A stretch of DNA of 22,945 bases from Mycobacterium sp. (lineage in GTDB: Bacteria > Actinomycetota > Actinomycetes > Mycobacteriales > Mycobacteriaceae). The notes under the pieces are model-generated. The model searched no databases. It saw only the letters and a list, made by a program, of their open reading frames with translations, and was not told the origin of the DNA. Positions 1-9,156 of this stretch are shown here, in pieces (the stretch's first letter is position 1; each line of letters opens with the position of its first letter). Made by a program: the position numbers and the translations under genes. The stretch is from positions 1 to 22,945 of the forward strand of contig JAHBAP020000561.1 of NCBI GenBank assembly GCA_018500005.2. The letters are read 5' to 3'.

Positions 1-19
1 AGATGTGTATAAGAGACAG
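1..19. other. Residual Tn5/Nextera transposase mosaic-end adapter
   Basis: The first 19 bases read AGATGTGTATAAGAGACAG, which is exactly the mosaic-end sequence added by Tn5 tagmentation library kits. It sits at the extreme left edge, and the reading frame of the neighbouring polymerase gene is interrupted by a stop (10-12) inside it. It is therefore untrimmed library adapter and not part of the genome. Genuine sequence begins at about position 20. Confidence 0.96.
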
Positions 20-267
20 ACGCGGCGTCGCAGTGGCGGGTCGGCGATGATGTCAGCCATCCCGGATACGGCCACGGCTGGGTGCAGGGCGCCGGACACG
101 GGGTGGTCAGCGTCCGGTTCGAGACCCGCGGCAGTGGACCCGGCGTGATGCGAACCTTCGGCATCGACGACGCGGACCTGACCGCGGCCAACCCGGTCGA
201 CAGCCTGGACTGGCCGGATTACCTCAACCGGCTATCCGAACCGGCAGACGACCTCACCGACGGGTAG
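20..267 (+). CDS. dinX: DNA polymerase IV (DinB/DinX-type Y-family polymerase), C-terminal fragment
   Basis: This is the 3' end of a gene truncated by the contig edge; about 82 residues remain, ending at TAG 265-267. The segment around residues [19 protein letters not shown] and [14 protein letters not shown] resembles the C-terminal tail of mycobacterial Y-family polymerases, which copy past damaged bases with low fidelity. The catalytic palm and thumb lie outside the window, so the assignment rests on this tail and on the neighbours: ansA and lspA follow the DinX gene (Rv1537) in M. tuberculosis as I recall it. The gene converges on ansA and their coding ends overlap by 36 bases. The first in-frame ATG (82) is internal and not a start. 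DinX is the best guess among the mycobacterial DinB paralogues. Confidence 0.75.
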
Positions 268-1170
268 GCCCGCCGCCAGGGCGCCCATCAGCAGTACCCG
301 GGCCTGGCTGGTTCGCAGTCGGGGAACCATTACGGCACCGGCGACGACGAGGTCATGTCCGGGCCCGTAACTGGCCGAGGTCCGTCCGCCCGGCACCCGG
401 GTGCACACCGCGACCGCGACGCCCTGCCGACAGGCCCTCGCCACCGCGTCGACCATCGCCGTGCCGACATTGCCCGAACCCATGGCCTCTACCACCAGTC
501 CGCGGGCGCCGGCAGCGATGAAGGCATCGACCGCGGTTCCGTCTGCACCCGGATACGCCGAAACGATATCGACCCGGGGAGCCGACGACAGATTGCCGAG
601 ATAGGTCCGCGGGCAGGCGGATTCGGCGGTGAACACCCCATCGACGACCGAGCCCGCACGCGTCCCGCCGAACACCGCCCGGTCGGCCTGCTTGACCATC
701 CCCAGGGGTTCCCAGACCGCTCCGGCAAAGCTCACCAGAACGCCGAGATCCCGGGCGTGCGGGCTCGCCGCGACGGCCAGTGCGTCGCGCAGATTGCCCG
801 GGCCGTCGGGGTTGGGATCATCGGCGGACCGTGCGGCTCCGGTCATTACCACCGGCAACTGGCCGTCGTAACCGAGTGCGAGCCACAGCGCCGTCTCTTC
901 CATGGTGTCGGTGCCGTGGGTGATGACGACGCCGTCGGCGCCGGCCCCGAGGGCTTGGCCGACCGCCGATCCGATCCGGATCCAGTCCAGTGGAGTCAGC
1001 TGGGAACTGTCCACGCTCATCAGGTCGATCACCGTCGCGGCGGCGTCGCCTGCGTCTCCGACCAGATCGGCGCCACTACGCGCAGGTCGCAGCACACCGT
1101 CGCCGCCGGCACTGGGGGCGATGGGGCCGCCGGTGGTGATGACGACGAGGCCTGGCATGCCCGTCATCAT
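232..1170 (-). CDS. ansA: L-asparaginase (AnsA family) with altered nucleophile motif
   Basis: The 312-residue protein belongs to the bacterial asparaginase family, which hydrolyses L-asparagine to aspartate and ammonia. Visible motifs are [11 protein letters not shown] near residues 9-19, the DSSQLTP loop (the Ser that contacts substrate), HGTDTMEE (Thr and Asp of the second catalytic triad), and MVKQ (candidate triad Lys). The family's first motif normally reads TGGTIA, and its Thr is the usual nucleophile; here residue 16 is Pro (CCC at 1125-1123), one base away from a Thr codon. The rest of the protein looks intact and full length. Starts at 1170, 1167 and 1158 are all possible; the first is listed. 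It overlaps the polymerase gene at its 3' end and is divergent from lspA with a 32-base gap. Family assignment is firm; activity is doubtful unless the Pro is a sequencing error. Confidence 0.92.
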   Translation of the reverse strand: MMTGMPGLVVITTGGPIAPSAGGDGVLRPARSGADLVGDAGDAAATVIDLMSVDSSQLTPLDWIRIGSAVGQALGAGADGVVITHGTDTMEETALWLALGYDGQLPVVMTGAARSADDPNPDGPGNLRDALAVAASPHARDLGVLVSFAGAVWEPLGMVKQADRAVFGGTRAGSVVDGVFTAESACPRTYLGNLSSAPRVDIVSAYPGADGTAVDAFIAAGARGLVVEAMGSGNVGTAMVDAVARACRQGVAVAVCTRVPGGRTSASYGPGHDLVVAGAVMVPRLRTSQARVLLMGALAAGLPVGEVVCRFG

Positions 1171-1181
1171 GCCGGGCGCAC

Positions 1182-1203
1182 TGTTTAGGGAATGATGGGG
1201 GCG
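1182..1203. promoter_or_regulatory. Divergent promoter region between ansA and lspA
   Basis: Only 32 bases separate the two start codons. On the plus strand AATGAT (1191-1196) lies six bases before the lspA GTG, the spacing expected if transcription begins at the start codon; it lacks the preferred first T of TANNNT. On the minus strand TAAACA (1187-1182) could serve ansA with a leader of about five bases. Both are weak matches with no clear -35 box. Confidence 0.35.
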
Positions 1204-1724
1204 TGACTGACGACACCGCTGCGCCGCCCCGCCGCCGGCTGGGACTGTTGCTGACGGTGGCCGTCGTGGTCTTGGCGCTGGATGTCGTCACCAAGGTTCT
1301 CGCCGTCAAGTACCTGACTCCCGGCGAACCGGTGCCGATCATCGGTGACACCGTCACCTGGACCCTGGTCCGCAACTCCGGTGCTGCCTTCTCGATGGCG
1401 ACCGGCTACACCTGGGTGTTGACGTTGGTGGCCGTCGGCGTGGTGATCGGGATCATCTGGATGGGCCGGCGGCTGGTATCGCCATGGTGGGCGGTCGGAC
1501 TCGGGATGATTCTGGGCGGTGCGCTGGGCAACCTCGGTGACCGGTTCTTCCGTTCGCCGGGCCCGCTGCGCGGCCACGTCGTGGACTTCCTGTCGATCGG
1601 CTGGTGGCCGGTGTTCAACGTGGCCGACCCGGCGGTGGTCGGTGGTGCGATCCTGCTGGTTGCCCTGTCGGTCTTCGGCTACGACTTCGACAGTCCGGAC
1701 CGGCGCAAAGCCGAGTCGGCCTGA
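1203..1724 (+). CDS. lspA: Lipoprotein signal peptidase II (LspA)
   Basis: A 173-residue inner-membrane aspartyl protease that removes the signal peptide from prolipoproteins after their cysteine is lipidated. Hydrophobic segments lie at about residues 12-35, 70-87, 94-112 and 143-160, as expected for the four-helix fold. The family signatures are present: RNSGAAFS (57-64), GNLGDRFFR (109-117), VVDF with Asp128 and FNVADPAV with Asp142; these two Asp are the catalytic pair. GTG at 1203 is chosen because it gives a short charged N-terminus before the first helix; there is no Shine-Dalgarno sequence, in keeping with a leaderless start. The stop TGA shares its A with the ATG of the next gene, so the two are probably translationally coupled. 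It opens a four-gene operon. Its place next to ansA and an RluD-like gene matches the mycobacterial order. Confidence 0.96.
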   Translation: MTDDTAAPPRRRLGLLLTVAVVVLALDVVTKVLAVKYLTPGEPVPIIGDTVTWTLVRNSGAAFSMATGYTWVLTLVAVGVVIGIIWMGRRLVSPWWAVGLGMILGGALGNLGDRFFRSPGPLRGHVVDFLSIGWWPVFNVADPAVVGGAILLVALSVFGYDFDSPDRRKAESA

Positions 1725-2650
1725 TGGCCGAACGGTCGATGCCGGTCCCCGAGGGCCTGGCCGGTATGCGGGTGGACGCCGGACTGGCGCGGCTGCTGGG
1801 TCTGTCCAGAACCGCCGTTGCCGCGGTCGCCGAAGACGGCGGTGTCCTGCTCGACGGAGTCACGGCCGGTAAATCCGACCGTCTGGAAGCGGGGGCGTGG
1901 CTGACCGTCACCCTCCCGGAAGAGCCCGCGCCGGTGGAGAACATTCCCGTCGAGATCGAGGGCATGACCATCCTCTATTCCGACGAGGACATCGTCGCGG
2001 TGGACAAGCCGCCGGGGGTCGCCGCACACGCGACGGTGGGCTGGCACGGCCCGACGGTGCTGGGGGGATTGGCGGCGGCCGGTTTCCGGATCAGCACCTC
2101 CGGTATCCACGAAAGGCAGGGCATCGTCCAGCGCCTGGACGTCGGCACTTCGGGTGTCATGGTGGTCGCGCTGTCCGAGCACGCCTACACGGTGCTCAAG
2201 CGGGCGTTCAAACAGCGCACCGTCGAAAAGCGGTATCACGCTGTGGTGCAGGGCCATCCGGATCCGTCGAGCGGGACGATCGATGCGCCTATCGGCCGCC
2301 ACCGCGGCAATGACTGGAAATTCGCGGTCACCGAGAACGGCCGGCCAAGTATCACCCATTACGACACCGTGGAGATGTTCCGTCACGCCAGCCTGCTCGA
2401 CATCCACCTGGAAACCGGCCGCACCCATCAGATTCGGGTGCACTTCTCGGCGCTGCACCACCCGTGCGTCGGTGACCTCACCTACGGGGCGGACCCGGTG
2501 CTGGCCAAGCGGCTACGCCTGGAGCGCCAATGGCTGCACGCCCGATCGCTGGCCTTCGCGCACCCTGCCGACGGTCGTCGCATCGAGATCACCAGCCCCT
2601 ATCCGGGTGACCTGCAGCACGCTCTGGATGTGCTGCGCGCCGATTCATGA
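1724..2650 (+). CDS. RluA/RluD-family ribosomal RNA pseudouridine synthase
   Basis: A 308-residue enzyme predicted to convert uridine to pseudouridine in RNA, probably 23S rRNA by family. Residues about 15-75 form an S4-like RNA-binding domain; the catalytic domain follows from about residue 80 ([15 protein letters not shown]). The active-site motif RLDVGTSG carries the catalytic Asp139, followed by [19 protein letters not shown] and the GRTHQIRVH motif, all typical of the RluA group. The start at 1724 is favoured because it overlaps the lspA stop by one base and its length matches the mycobacterial homologue as I recall it (Rv1540, about 308 residues); an upstream in-frame ATG at 1604 lies inside lspA and is not credible. 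Its stop overlaps the next ATG by four bases. The exact uridine target cannot be read from sequence, so no symbol is assigned. Confidence 0.93.
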   Translation: MAERSMPVPEGLAGMRVDAGLARLLGLSRTAVAAVAEDGGVLLDGVTAGKSDRLEAGAWLTVTLPEEPAPVENIPVEIEGMTILYSDEDIVAVDKPPGVAAHATVGWHGPTVLGGLAAAGFRISTSGIHERQGIVQRLDVGTSGVMVVALSEHAYTVLKRAFKQRTVEKRYHAVVQGHPDPSSGTIDAPIGRHRGNDWKFAVTENGRPSITHYDTVEMFRHASLLDIHLETGRTHQIRVHFSALHHPCVGDLTYGADPVLAKRLRLERQWLHARSLAFAHPADGRRIEITSPYPGDLQHALDVLRADS

Positions 2651-3549
2651 ACTTGACCGAACAACGCAGCGGTCTGCTGTTCGGGCTGGGCGCCTACGGA
2701 CTGTGGGGTGTGTTCCCGGCGTTCTTCACCCTGCTGGCGCCGGCCGGAGCGCCGGAGATCCTGGCCCACCGGGTGGTCTGGACGCTGGCGTTGATGATCG
2801 TCGTGTTGATCGTGATCGGGCGGCTGACCGACCTGTTGGCCATCACCGGCCGGACCTGGCTGTTGCTGACGTGCGCGTCGTTGCTGATCTCGACGAACTG
2901 GCTCATCTACATCTGGGCGGTCAACAGCGATCAGGTCGTCGATGCCGCGCTGGGCTACTTCATCACCCCGCTGGTCAGCGTTCTGCTCGGGATGGTGCTG
3001 TTCGGCGAGCGGCTCAACCGCATCCAGTTCGGTGCGGTGATCCTGGCAACGGCGGCCGTGGTGTTGCTGTCCACGGGTTTGGGTGGCCCACCGCTGATCG
3101 CACTCGGTCTCGCGCTGTCCTTCGGTATGTACGGTGCGGTTAAGAAGGTGGTGCCCACCGATCCCCGTGTCAGCGTCGGGGTGGAAACCGCGATCGCCGC
3201 CCCGCTCGCCATCGGTTATCTCGTTCACATTCAGCTCAACGGGGACTCCGACTTCCTCAACCACGGCGCGGTGCACGCCGTGCTGATGGTGCTGTGCGGT
3301 CCGGTCACGGCCATCCCGCTGCTGTGTTTCGCCGCGGCCGCGCAACGGTTGCCGCTGGTGACCCTGGGTTTACTGCAGTATCTGACCCCGTCGATGCAGA
3401 TGATCTGGGGTGTGCTGGTCGACCGCGAACCGATGCCGCCGACCCGGTGGCTGGGTTTCCTGCTGATCTGGATTGCCCTGGCAATCTTCAGCACCGACGC
3501 GTTGTCTCGCGCGTACCGCCGTCGCACAGGTACCTTGCAGGCATCATGA
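2647..3549 (+). CDS. rarD: RarD-type EamA-family transporter
   Basis: A 300-residue, almost wholly hydrophobic protein with about ten membrane-spanning segments arranged as two EamA repeats. RarD features seen are the N-terminal [14 protein letters not shown] helix, the LAHRVVWTL segment, the [16 protein letters not shown] helix (here [16 protein letters not shown]), the [12 protein letters not shown] helix after AALG, and the late [12 protein letters not shown] segment. The family is annotated as chloramphenicol-sensitivity proteins or drug/metabolite exporters, but its natural substrate is unsettled. The ATG overlaps the preceding stop by four bases and its own stop overlaps the next ATG in the same way, so it belongs to the lspA operon. 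I do not recall a gene of this type at this place in M. tuberculosis, where other genes separate the RluD homologue from dnaE1. Confidence 0.9.
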   Translation: MNLTEQRSGLLFGLGAYGLWGVFPAFFTLLAPAGAPEILAHRVVWTLALMIVVLIVIGRLTDLLAITGRTWLLLTCASLLISTNWLIYIWAVNSDQVVDAALGYFITPLVSVLLGMVLFGERLNRIQFGAVILATAAVVLLSTGLGGPPLIALGLALSFGMYGAVKKVVPTDPRVSVGVETAIAAPLAIGYLVHIQLNGDSDFLNHGAVHAVLMVLCGPVTAIPLLCFAAAAQRLPLVTLGLLQYLTPSMQMIWGVLVDREPMPPTRWLGFLLIWIALAIFSTDALSRAYRRRTGTLQAS

Positions 3550-4136
3550 CCGACTCCAAACGCATGAGGCGCAAAGTAATGATCGGCCTACTGGCCGCGT
3601 TGTCCGCCGTGGCGATCATCGTCCCTGTCCTCGGGACGTTGCTGGCGCCGGGTTTCCTGAAGAACAGGGCAGCCGACACGCCGGTGACCACGACGACCAC
3701 CAAGCCGCCGCTGACCATCAAACCGTTGCCGGTCCGGCCCGTGATCAGTGCGTTCGTCACCACACCCGACCAATGTCCGCCGCCCGACCCGGTGCCGCCG
3801 GACAAGCCCATGCGGATCTGCGATATCAACAAGACGGCGGTCTACGAACTCCAGCCCGAGGCCATGCGGGTGCAGTTGACCAATGTCGACTCCTTCCTCA
3901 ACCCGCTGACCGGGGTGCAACTGGTACAGATGTCCATGACCAACGAGTCCGCAGCGGAGTTCGGCAAGTTCACCGCGGGTCAGGTGGGCAAGCAGGTGGC
4001 CTTCGTGCGGGCCGGGACGGTGGTCTGGGGACCCAAGATCTCCGCGCCGATCGACGGCCAAGTGCTCCAACTCTCCGGTGATCTGACAGCTGAACAGGCC
4101 AAACAGATCGCCAAGATGCTGCGCGACGACGCCTGA
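3546..4136 (+). CDS. Membrane-anchored protein with SecD P1-head-like domain
   Basis: A 196-residue protein with a basic start (KRMRRK), one hydrophobic helix at about residues 12-35, a Thr/Pro-rich linker at about 47-65, and an extracytoplasmic domain. The domain begins with CPPPDPVPPDKPMRICD (two Cys, possibly a disulphide) and continues with VYELQPEAMRV, LTGVQLVQMSMTNESA, FGKFTAGQVGKQVAFVRAG and a C-terminal LSGDLTAEQAKQIAKML. This pattern resembles the P1 head subdomain of SecD, where an export-channel subunit has a Thr-containing stretch, a GKQLAIVLDG-like strand, and an ISG-FT-EEA-LA helix. There are no SecD transmembrane helices, so it is an orphan domain. The start at 3546 overlaps the rarD stop by four bases; an earlier in-frame ATG (3294) lies inside rarD. 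A role in export is an inference from the fold and its coupling to lspA. Confidence 0.8.
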   Translation: MTDSKRMRRKVMIGLLAALSAVAIIVPVLGTLLAPGFLKNRAADTPVTTTTTKPPLTIKPLPVRPVISAFVTTPDQCPPPDPVPPDKPMRICDINKTAVYELQPEAMRVQLTNVDSFLNPLTGVQLVQMSMTNESAAEFGKFTAGQVGKQVAFVRAGTVVWGPKISAPIDGQVLQLSGDLTAEQAKQIAKMLRDDA

Positions 4137-4178
4137 GAATCGCGGCAATAAAGCCCCGCCGGGACACGGCCGGGCGAC

Positions 4179-4222
4179 ACGCCGAAGGCGTCGGAGGGCG
4201 GCCCTAAACTGACAGCCCTATG
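4179..4222 (+). promoter_or_regulatory. dnaE1 promoter, near-leaderless; upstream small hairpin
   Basis: TAAACT at 4205-4210 fits the mycobacterial -10 consensus TANNNT and would place transcription start at about 4217, three bases before the dnaE1 ATG. No Shine-Dalgarno sequence lies at a usable distance; the GGAGGG run at 4193-4198 is over 20 bases upstream. A perfect five-base stem with a GAA loop (4179-4191) just upstream might end the lspA operon transcript or act as an operator, but it has no U-tract. Confidence 0.5.
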
Positions 4223-7200
4223 GGCCGCTCCTTCGTGCATCTGCACAACCACACCGAGTACTCGATGCTCGATGGCGCCGCAAAGATCACGCCCATGCTG
4301 GCCGAGGCCCAGCGTCTGGAGATGCCCGCCATCGGGATGACCGACCACGGCAACATGTTCGGCGCCAGCGAGTTCTACAACGCCGCAACCAAGGTCGGTA
4401 TCAAACCGATCATCGGTATCGAGGCCTACATAGCACCCGGCGCGCGGTTCGACACCAAGCGCATCCTGTGGGGCGATCCCAGCCAGAAGTCGGACGACGT
4501 CTCCGGCAGTGGGTCTTACACCCACCTGACCATGGTCGCCGAGAACGCCACCGGCTTGCGCAACCTGTTCAAGCTGTCCTCGCTGGCCTCCTTCGAGGGC
4601 CAACTCGGCAAGTGGTGGCGGATGGACGCCGAGATCATCGCCGAGCACGCCGAGGGCATCATCGCCACCACCGGATGCCCGTCGGGGGAGGTACAGACCC
4701 GGCTGCGACTCGGCCAGGACACCGAAGCGCTGGAATCGGCGGCCAAGTGGCGGGAGATATTCGGACCGGACAACTACTTCCTGGAGCTGATGGACCACGG
4801 CCTGTCCATCGAACGGCGGGTGCGGGAGGGGTTGCTCGACGTCGGGCGCAAGCTGGGCATCCGGCCGCTGGCCACCAACGACTGCCACTACGTCACCCGC
4901 GATGCCGCACACAACCATGAGGCGCTGCTGTGCGTCCAGACCGGCAAGACGCTCTCCGACCCCACCCGGTTCAAGTTCGACGGTGACGGCTACTACATCA
5001 AGTCGGCCGCCGAGATGCGCGCGTTATGGGACAACGAGATCCCGGAGGCCTGCGACTCCACCCTGCTGATCGCCGAACGGGTGCAGTCCTACGCCGACGT
5101 CTGGACACCGCGGGACCGGATGCCGGTGTTCGCAGTGCCCGAGGGTCACACCCAGGCCACCTGGCTGCGCCGCGAGGTCGACGCCGGACTGGCCCGCCGA
5201 TTCCCCGACGGGGTGCCGGCCGAGTACACCGCGCGTGCCGCCTACGAGATCGACGTGATCTGCGAGAAGGGCTATCCGTCCTACTTCCTGATCGTGGCCG
5301 ACCTGATCAGCTATGCCCGCTCGGTGGGTATCCGGGTCGGACCGGGCCGCGGTTCGGCGGCCGGCGCACTGGTGGCCTACGCGCTGCGCATCACCGATAT
5401 CGACCCGATCGAACACGGTCTGCTCTTCGAGCGTTTCCTCAACCCCGAGCGCGCCTCCATGCCCGATATCGATATCGACTTCGACGACCGCCGACGCGGT
5501 GAAATGGCGCGCTACGCCGCCGAGAAGTACGGCAGCGACCGGGTCGCCCAGGTCATCACGTTCGGCACCATCAAGACCAAGGCCGCCCTCAAGGACTCGG
5601 CACGGGTGCACTACGGCCAGCCCGGCTTCGCCATCGCCGACCGGATCACCAAGGCGCTGCCGCCGGCGATCATGGCCAAGGACATTCCGCTGTCGGGCAT
5701 CACCGACCCGACCCACGAGCGATACAAGGAGGCCGCCGAGGTTCGCGGGCTGATCGACACCGATCCCGACGTGCGGACCATTTACGAGACCGCCCGCGGA
5801 CTGGAGGGCCTGGTCCGTAACTCCGGTGTGCACGCGTGCGCGGTGATCATGAGTTCCGAGCCGTTGATCGAGGCGATCCCGCTGTGGAAGCGCCCACAGG
5901 ACGGCGCGATCATCACCGGCTGGGACTACCCGTCCTGCGAGGACATCGGTCTGCTGAAGATGGATTTCCTCGGCCTACGCAACCTGACGATCATCGGGGA
6001 CGCGCTGGCGAACATCAAAGCCAACCGTGGTGTCGACCTGGAACTCGAGTCGCTGACCCTCGACGACCCGGCGACCTATGAATTGCTCTCCCGCGGTGAC
6101 ACTCTCGGCGTCTTCCAACTCGACGGCGGCCCGATGCGCGATCTGCTGCGGCGCATGCAACCCACCGGTTTCCAGGACATCGTCGCGGTGCTGGCGCTGT
6201 ACCGGCCCGGTCCGATGGGCGTCAACGCCCACAACGACTACGCCGATCGCAAGAACGGCCGTCAGGCGATCAAGCCGATCCACCCTGAACTGGCCGAACC
6301 TTTGGCGGACATCCTCGCCGAAACCTACGGCCTGATCGTCTACCAGGAACAGATCATGCGCATCGCGCAGAAGGTGGCAGGCTATTCCCTGGCCCGAGCC
6401 GACATTCTGCGCAAGGCCATGGGCAAGAAGAAGCGCGAAGTGCTCGACAAGGAGTACGAGGGTTTCGCCGAGGGCATGAAGGCCAACGGGTTTTCCGCCG
6501 CGGCGATCAAGGTGCTGTGGGACACCATCCTTCCCTTCGCCGACTACGCCTTCAACAAGTCGCACGCCGCCGGCTACGGGCTGGTTTCCTACTGGACGGC
6601 CTACCTCAAGGCAAACTATCCGGGCGAGTACATGGCTGGCCTGCTCACGTCAGTGGGCGATGACAAGGACAAGGCCGCGGTCTATCTGGCGGACTGCCGC
6701 AAGCTCGGGATCACCGTGCTGCCGCCGGATGTCAACGAATCCGAACTGAACTTCGCCTCGGTGGGCACCGACATCCGATTCGGTCTCGGCGCGGTGCGCA
6801 ACGTCGGTGCCAACGTCGTCAGTTCGCTGATCGCCACCCGCAGCGAGAAGGGCCGGTTCACCGACTTCTCCGACTACCTGAAGAAGATCGACATCGGAGC
6901 CTGCAACAAGAAGGTCACCGAGTCCCTGGTGAAGGCCGGGGCGTTCGATTCACTGGGACATCCGCGCAAGGGGCTGTTCCTGATCCACGGCGATGCGGTC
7001 GAATCGGTGCTGGGAACCAAGAAGGCCGAGGCGATGGGGCAGTTCGACCTCTTCGGGGGCGGTGACGGGGACGGCACGAACAGCAGCGATTCGGCGTTCA
7101 GCATCAAGGTTCCCGACGAGGAGTGGGAAGACAAGCACAAGCTGGCCCTGGAACGGGAGATGCTGGGACTCTACGTTTCCGGTCACCCGCTCAACGGGGT

Positions 7201-7762
7201 GGCACACCTACTGGCGGCCCAGGTCGATACCCCAATTCCGGCGATTCTCGACGGAGACGTGCCCAACGACACCCAGGTCCGCATCGGCGGAATCCTGGCC
7301 TCGGTGAACCGGCGGGTCAATAAGAGCGGAATGCCCTGGGCCTCAGCGCAATTGGAGGACCTGACCGGCGGTATCGAGGTGATGTTCTTCCCGCAGACCT
7401 ATTCGCTGTTCGGTGCCGAGGTCGCCGACGACGCGGTGGTCCTGATCGGTGCGAAGGTCCGCATCCAGGACGACCGCACCACGGTGATCGTGAACGACCT
7501 TGTGGTGCCGGACTTCTCCAACGCCCAGCCGGACCGGCCGCTGGCGGTCAGCCTGCCGACCCGGCAGTGCACGTTGGACAAGGTCACCGCGCTCAAGCAG
7601 GTTCTGAGCCGCCACCCGGGTACTTCGCAGGTGCATCTTCGGCTGATCAGCGGCGACCGGATCACCACGCTGGAACTCGATCAGTCGCTTCGGGTGACGC
7701 CGTCCTCGGCGTTGCTGGGCGACCTCAAGGCCCTGCTGGGTCCGGGCTGCCTGGGCGGTTAG
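4220..7762 (+). CDS. dnaE1: DNA polymerase III alpha subunit (DnaE1), replicative polymerase
   Basis: The 1180-residue replicative DNA polymerase. The N-terminal PHP domain (about residues 1-280) opens with [15 protein letters not shown] and keeps MTDHGNMFG and TNDCHYV metal-binding segments; in mycobacteria this domain is known to supply the proofreading exonuclease. The palm carries [12 protein letters not shown] with Asp416 and Asp418, and KMDFLGLRN with Asp582, the expected catalytic triad. Further on are the fingers ([51 protein letters not shown] is the well-known segment split here by function), a clamp-binding pentapeptide QFDLF at 941-945, and an OB fold ([21 protein letters not shown]). 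The intact PHP residues argue for an active proofreading domain. It appears to have its own promoter and converges on the acyltransferase gene with a 15-base gap. Confidence 0.98.
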   Translation: MGRSFVHLHNHTEYSMLDGAAKITPMLAEAQRLEMPAIGMTDHGNMFGASEFYNAATKVGIKPIIGIEAYIAPGARFDTKRILWGDPSQKSDDVSGSGSYTHLTMVAENATGLRNLFKLSSLASFEGQLGKWWRMDAEIIAEHAEGIIATTGCPSGEVQTRLRLGQDTEALESAAKWREIFGPDNYFLELMDHGLSIERRVREGLLDVGRKLGIRPLATNDCHYVTRDAAHNHEALLCVQTGKTLSDPTRFKFDGDGYYIKSAAEMRALWDNEIPEACDSTLLIAERVQSYADVWTPRDRMPVFAVPEGHTQATWLRREVDAGLARRFPDGVPAEYTARAAYEIDVICEKGYPSYFLIVADLISYARSVGIRVGPGRGSAAGALVAYALRITDIDPIEHGLLFERFLNPERASMPDIDIDFDDRRRGEMARYAAEKYGSDRVAQVITFGTIKTKAALKDSARVHYGQPGFAIADRITKALPPAIMAKDIPLSGITDPTHERYKEAAEVRGLIDTDPDVRTIYETARGLEGLVRNSGVHACAVIMSSEPLIEAIPLWKRPQDGAIITGWDYPSCEDIGLLKMDFLGLRNLTIIGDALANIKANRGVDLELESLTLDDPATYELLSRGDTLGVFQLDGGPMRDLLRRMQPTGFQDIVAVLALYRPGPMGVNAHNDYADRKNGRQAIKPIHPELAEPLADILAETYGLIVYQEQIMRIAQKVAGYSLARADILRKAMGKKKREVLDKEYEGFAEGMKANGFSAAAIKVLWDTILPFADYAFNKSHAAGYGLVSYWTAYLKANYPGEYMAGLLTSVGDDKDKAAVYLADCRKLGITVLPPDVNESELNFASVGTDIRFGLGAVRNVGANVVSSLIATRSEKGRFTDFSDYLKKIDIGACNKKVTESLVKAGAFDSLGHPRKGLFLIHGDAVESVLGTKKAEAMGQFDLFGGGDGDGTNSSDSAFSIKVPDEEWEDKHKLALEREMLGLYVSGHPLNGVAHLLAAQVDTPIPAILDGDVPNDTQVRIGGILASVNRRVNKSGMPWASAQLEDLTGGIEVMFFPQTYSLFGAEVADDAVVLIGAKVRIQDDRTTVIVNDLVVPDFSNAQPDRPLAVSLPTRQCTLDKVTALKQVLSRHPGTSQVHLRLISGDRITTLELDQSLRVTPSSALLGDLKALLGPGCLGG

Positions 7763-7777
7763 CGGGCTCTGAGCCGA

Positions 7778-9127
7778 CTACGACGTCGTCTGCCCGACCG
7801 CACGCTCCAGATCGGACAGGGAATCCTCAAGATGTACTAGGAGCCGCTGCAGATGCGGCACGCTGCTCCGGCAGCCGACGACGCCGAAGTCGATGCGGTC
7901 GGCGGTGTTGGTCAGCGTGATGTTGAGGGCCTGACCGTCCAGCACGATCGACATCGGGTAGTTGCCGACGAGTTCGGCCCCGCCCCAGTACAGCCGATTC
8001 CTATCTCCGGGCACGTTGGAGATGACGATGTTGAACGGCGGCCGCGCGGCGGTCTTTAGCACCGGAATCAGTTCCAGCATCATCGGCATGGAGTTGTACG
8101 CCGACAGCGCCATCTGCTGAACCTCCGGCAATGATTTGAACACCTCCTTGTTGTCCTTCATGGAGGTGTGGACCACTCGCAGACGTTCGGCCGGGTCGGT
8201 CAGGTCGGTGCCGAGATTGGCCAGCAGCGACCCCACCTCATTACCGCCGGTGGATTCGCCCTCGCGCAGGCTCACCGGAACCATCGCGATCAGCGGCTTG
8301 GCCGGCAGAGCGTCCTGCTCGATCAGATACGCGCGCAGTGCGCCGCCGCACACGGCCAGCACCACGTCGTTGATGGTGACACCGGCCGCCTTCTTGACCG
8401 CCCGGAAACGCTCGAACGGCCAGGATTGTGCCGCGAACCGGCGGGCACCGCCGATCGGCACGTTGAACATCGTCCTGGGTGCTTCGAACGGCGAGGTCAG
8501 TTTCTGCTGAAGTATTCCCTTGCGGGCCAGGTTGAAGGTGCCGGGGCCAAGGGCTGCAAGGGATTCGGCACCCTTCTTGACGATGTCGAGAAGCGACTTC
8601 TTCGGAGCGGGTTCGTGGGGGGCCCAATACGCACGGGGGTCATGGTCATCCGGATCGGTGGTCAGCGCCCGGCGCAGCGACAGGATCTGACTGACTCCGT
8701 CCATCAGTGCATGGTGGGTCTTGGCGTACACCGCGAAACGGCCGTCGTCGAGTCCTTCGACCAGATGCATCTCCCACAGCGGCCGGTGCCGGTCGAGCAG
8801 CGTGGCGTGTAGTCGTGAGACCAACTCCAGGAGTTGGCGAACCTGACCCGGGTGGGGCAGCGCCGAGTGGCGCAGGTGGTATTCGAGGTCGAGATCGGGG
8901 TCTATCGCCCAGGTGAGTTGCGAGAGCCCGCCCATCACCTCGCGGGGATGCTTGCGGAAGGTCGGGTCGGCGTCGGTCTTGGTGAGCAGTTTGTCGTAAA
9001 GCTCGCGTACGAATTCCGGGCCGGCGCCGGCCGGCGGCTCGTACACGTGCAGTCCGCCCACGTGCATCGGGTGCTGGCGCGGCTCGGCCGACGGGAACGT
9101 GCCATGCATCGGCGGGATCAGTTCCAC
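7778..9127 (-). CDS. WS/DGAT-type wax ester synthase / diacylglycerol acyltransferase
   Basis: A 449-residue member of the bifunctional wax ester synthase/diacylglycerol O-acyltransferase family, which moves a fatty acyl group from acyl-CoA to an alcohol or diacylglycerol. The catalytic motif HHALMDG is at residues 138-144 (His139 and Asp143 being the key pair). Other family marks are PMHVGGLHVYEPP near the start, the segment PLWEMHLVEGLDDGRFAVY, NDVVLAVCGGALRAYL, NVPGDRNRLYWGGAEL and the closing SIVLDGQALNITLTN. The GTG start at 9127 is chosen because GGAGG lies four bases upstream (9136-9132) and because translation from the far upstream ATG (9391) would read 88 residues of unlike, Arg-rich shadow sequence out of the SDR gene. 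It follows the SDR after 29 bases, presumably in one transcript. Mycobacteria carry many such paralogues, so the exact substrate is not assignable. Confidence 0.93.
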   Translation of the reverse strand: MELIPPMHGTFPSAEPRQHPMHVGGLHVYEPPAGAGPEFVRELYDKLLTKTDADPTFRKHPREVMGGLSQLTWAIDPDLDLEYHLRHSALPHPGQVRQLLELVSRLHATLLDRHRPLWEMHLVEGLDDGRFAVYAKTHHALMDGVSQILSLRRALTTDPDDHDPRAYWAPHEPAPKKSLLDIVKKGAESLAALGPGTFNLARKGILQQKLTSPFEAPRTMFNVPIGGARRFAAQSWPFERFRAVKKAAGVTINDVVLAVCGGALRAYLIEQDALPAKPLIAMVPVSLREGESTGGNEVGSLLANLGTDLTDPAERLRVVHTSMKDNKEVFKSLPEVQQMALSAYNSMPMMLELIPVLKTAARPPFNIVISNVPGDRNRLYWGGAELVGNYPMSIVLDGQALNITLTNTADRIDFGVVGCRSSVPHLQRLLVHLEDSLSDLERAVGQTTS

Positions 9128-9156
9128 GTTTCCTCCAGCTCTGCCGATCGTTTTTG

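Noticed and set aside
355..1188. A 277-codon plus-strand frame opposite ansA
   Set aside because: Arg/Gly/His-rich shadow of a clear asparaginase; no motif seen.
7763..7777. Small GC inverted repeat (GGCTC-T-GAGCC) between dnaE1 and the acyltransferase as a bidirectional terminator
   Set aside because: The one-base centre would leave a stem of about three pairs after loop formation, and there is no U-tract on either side.
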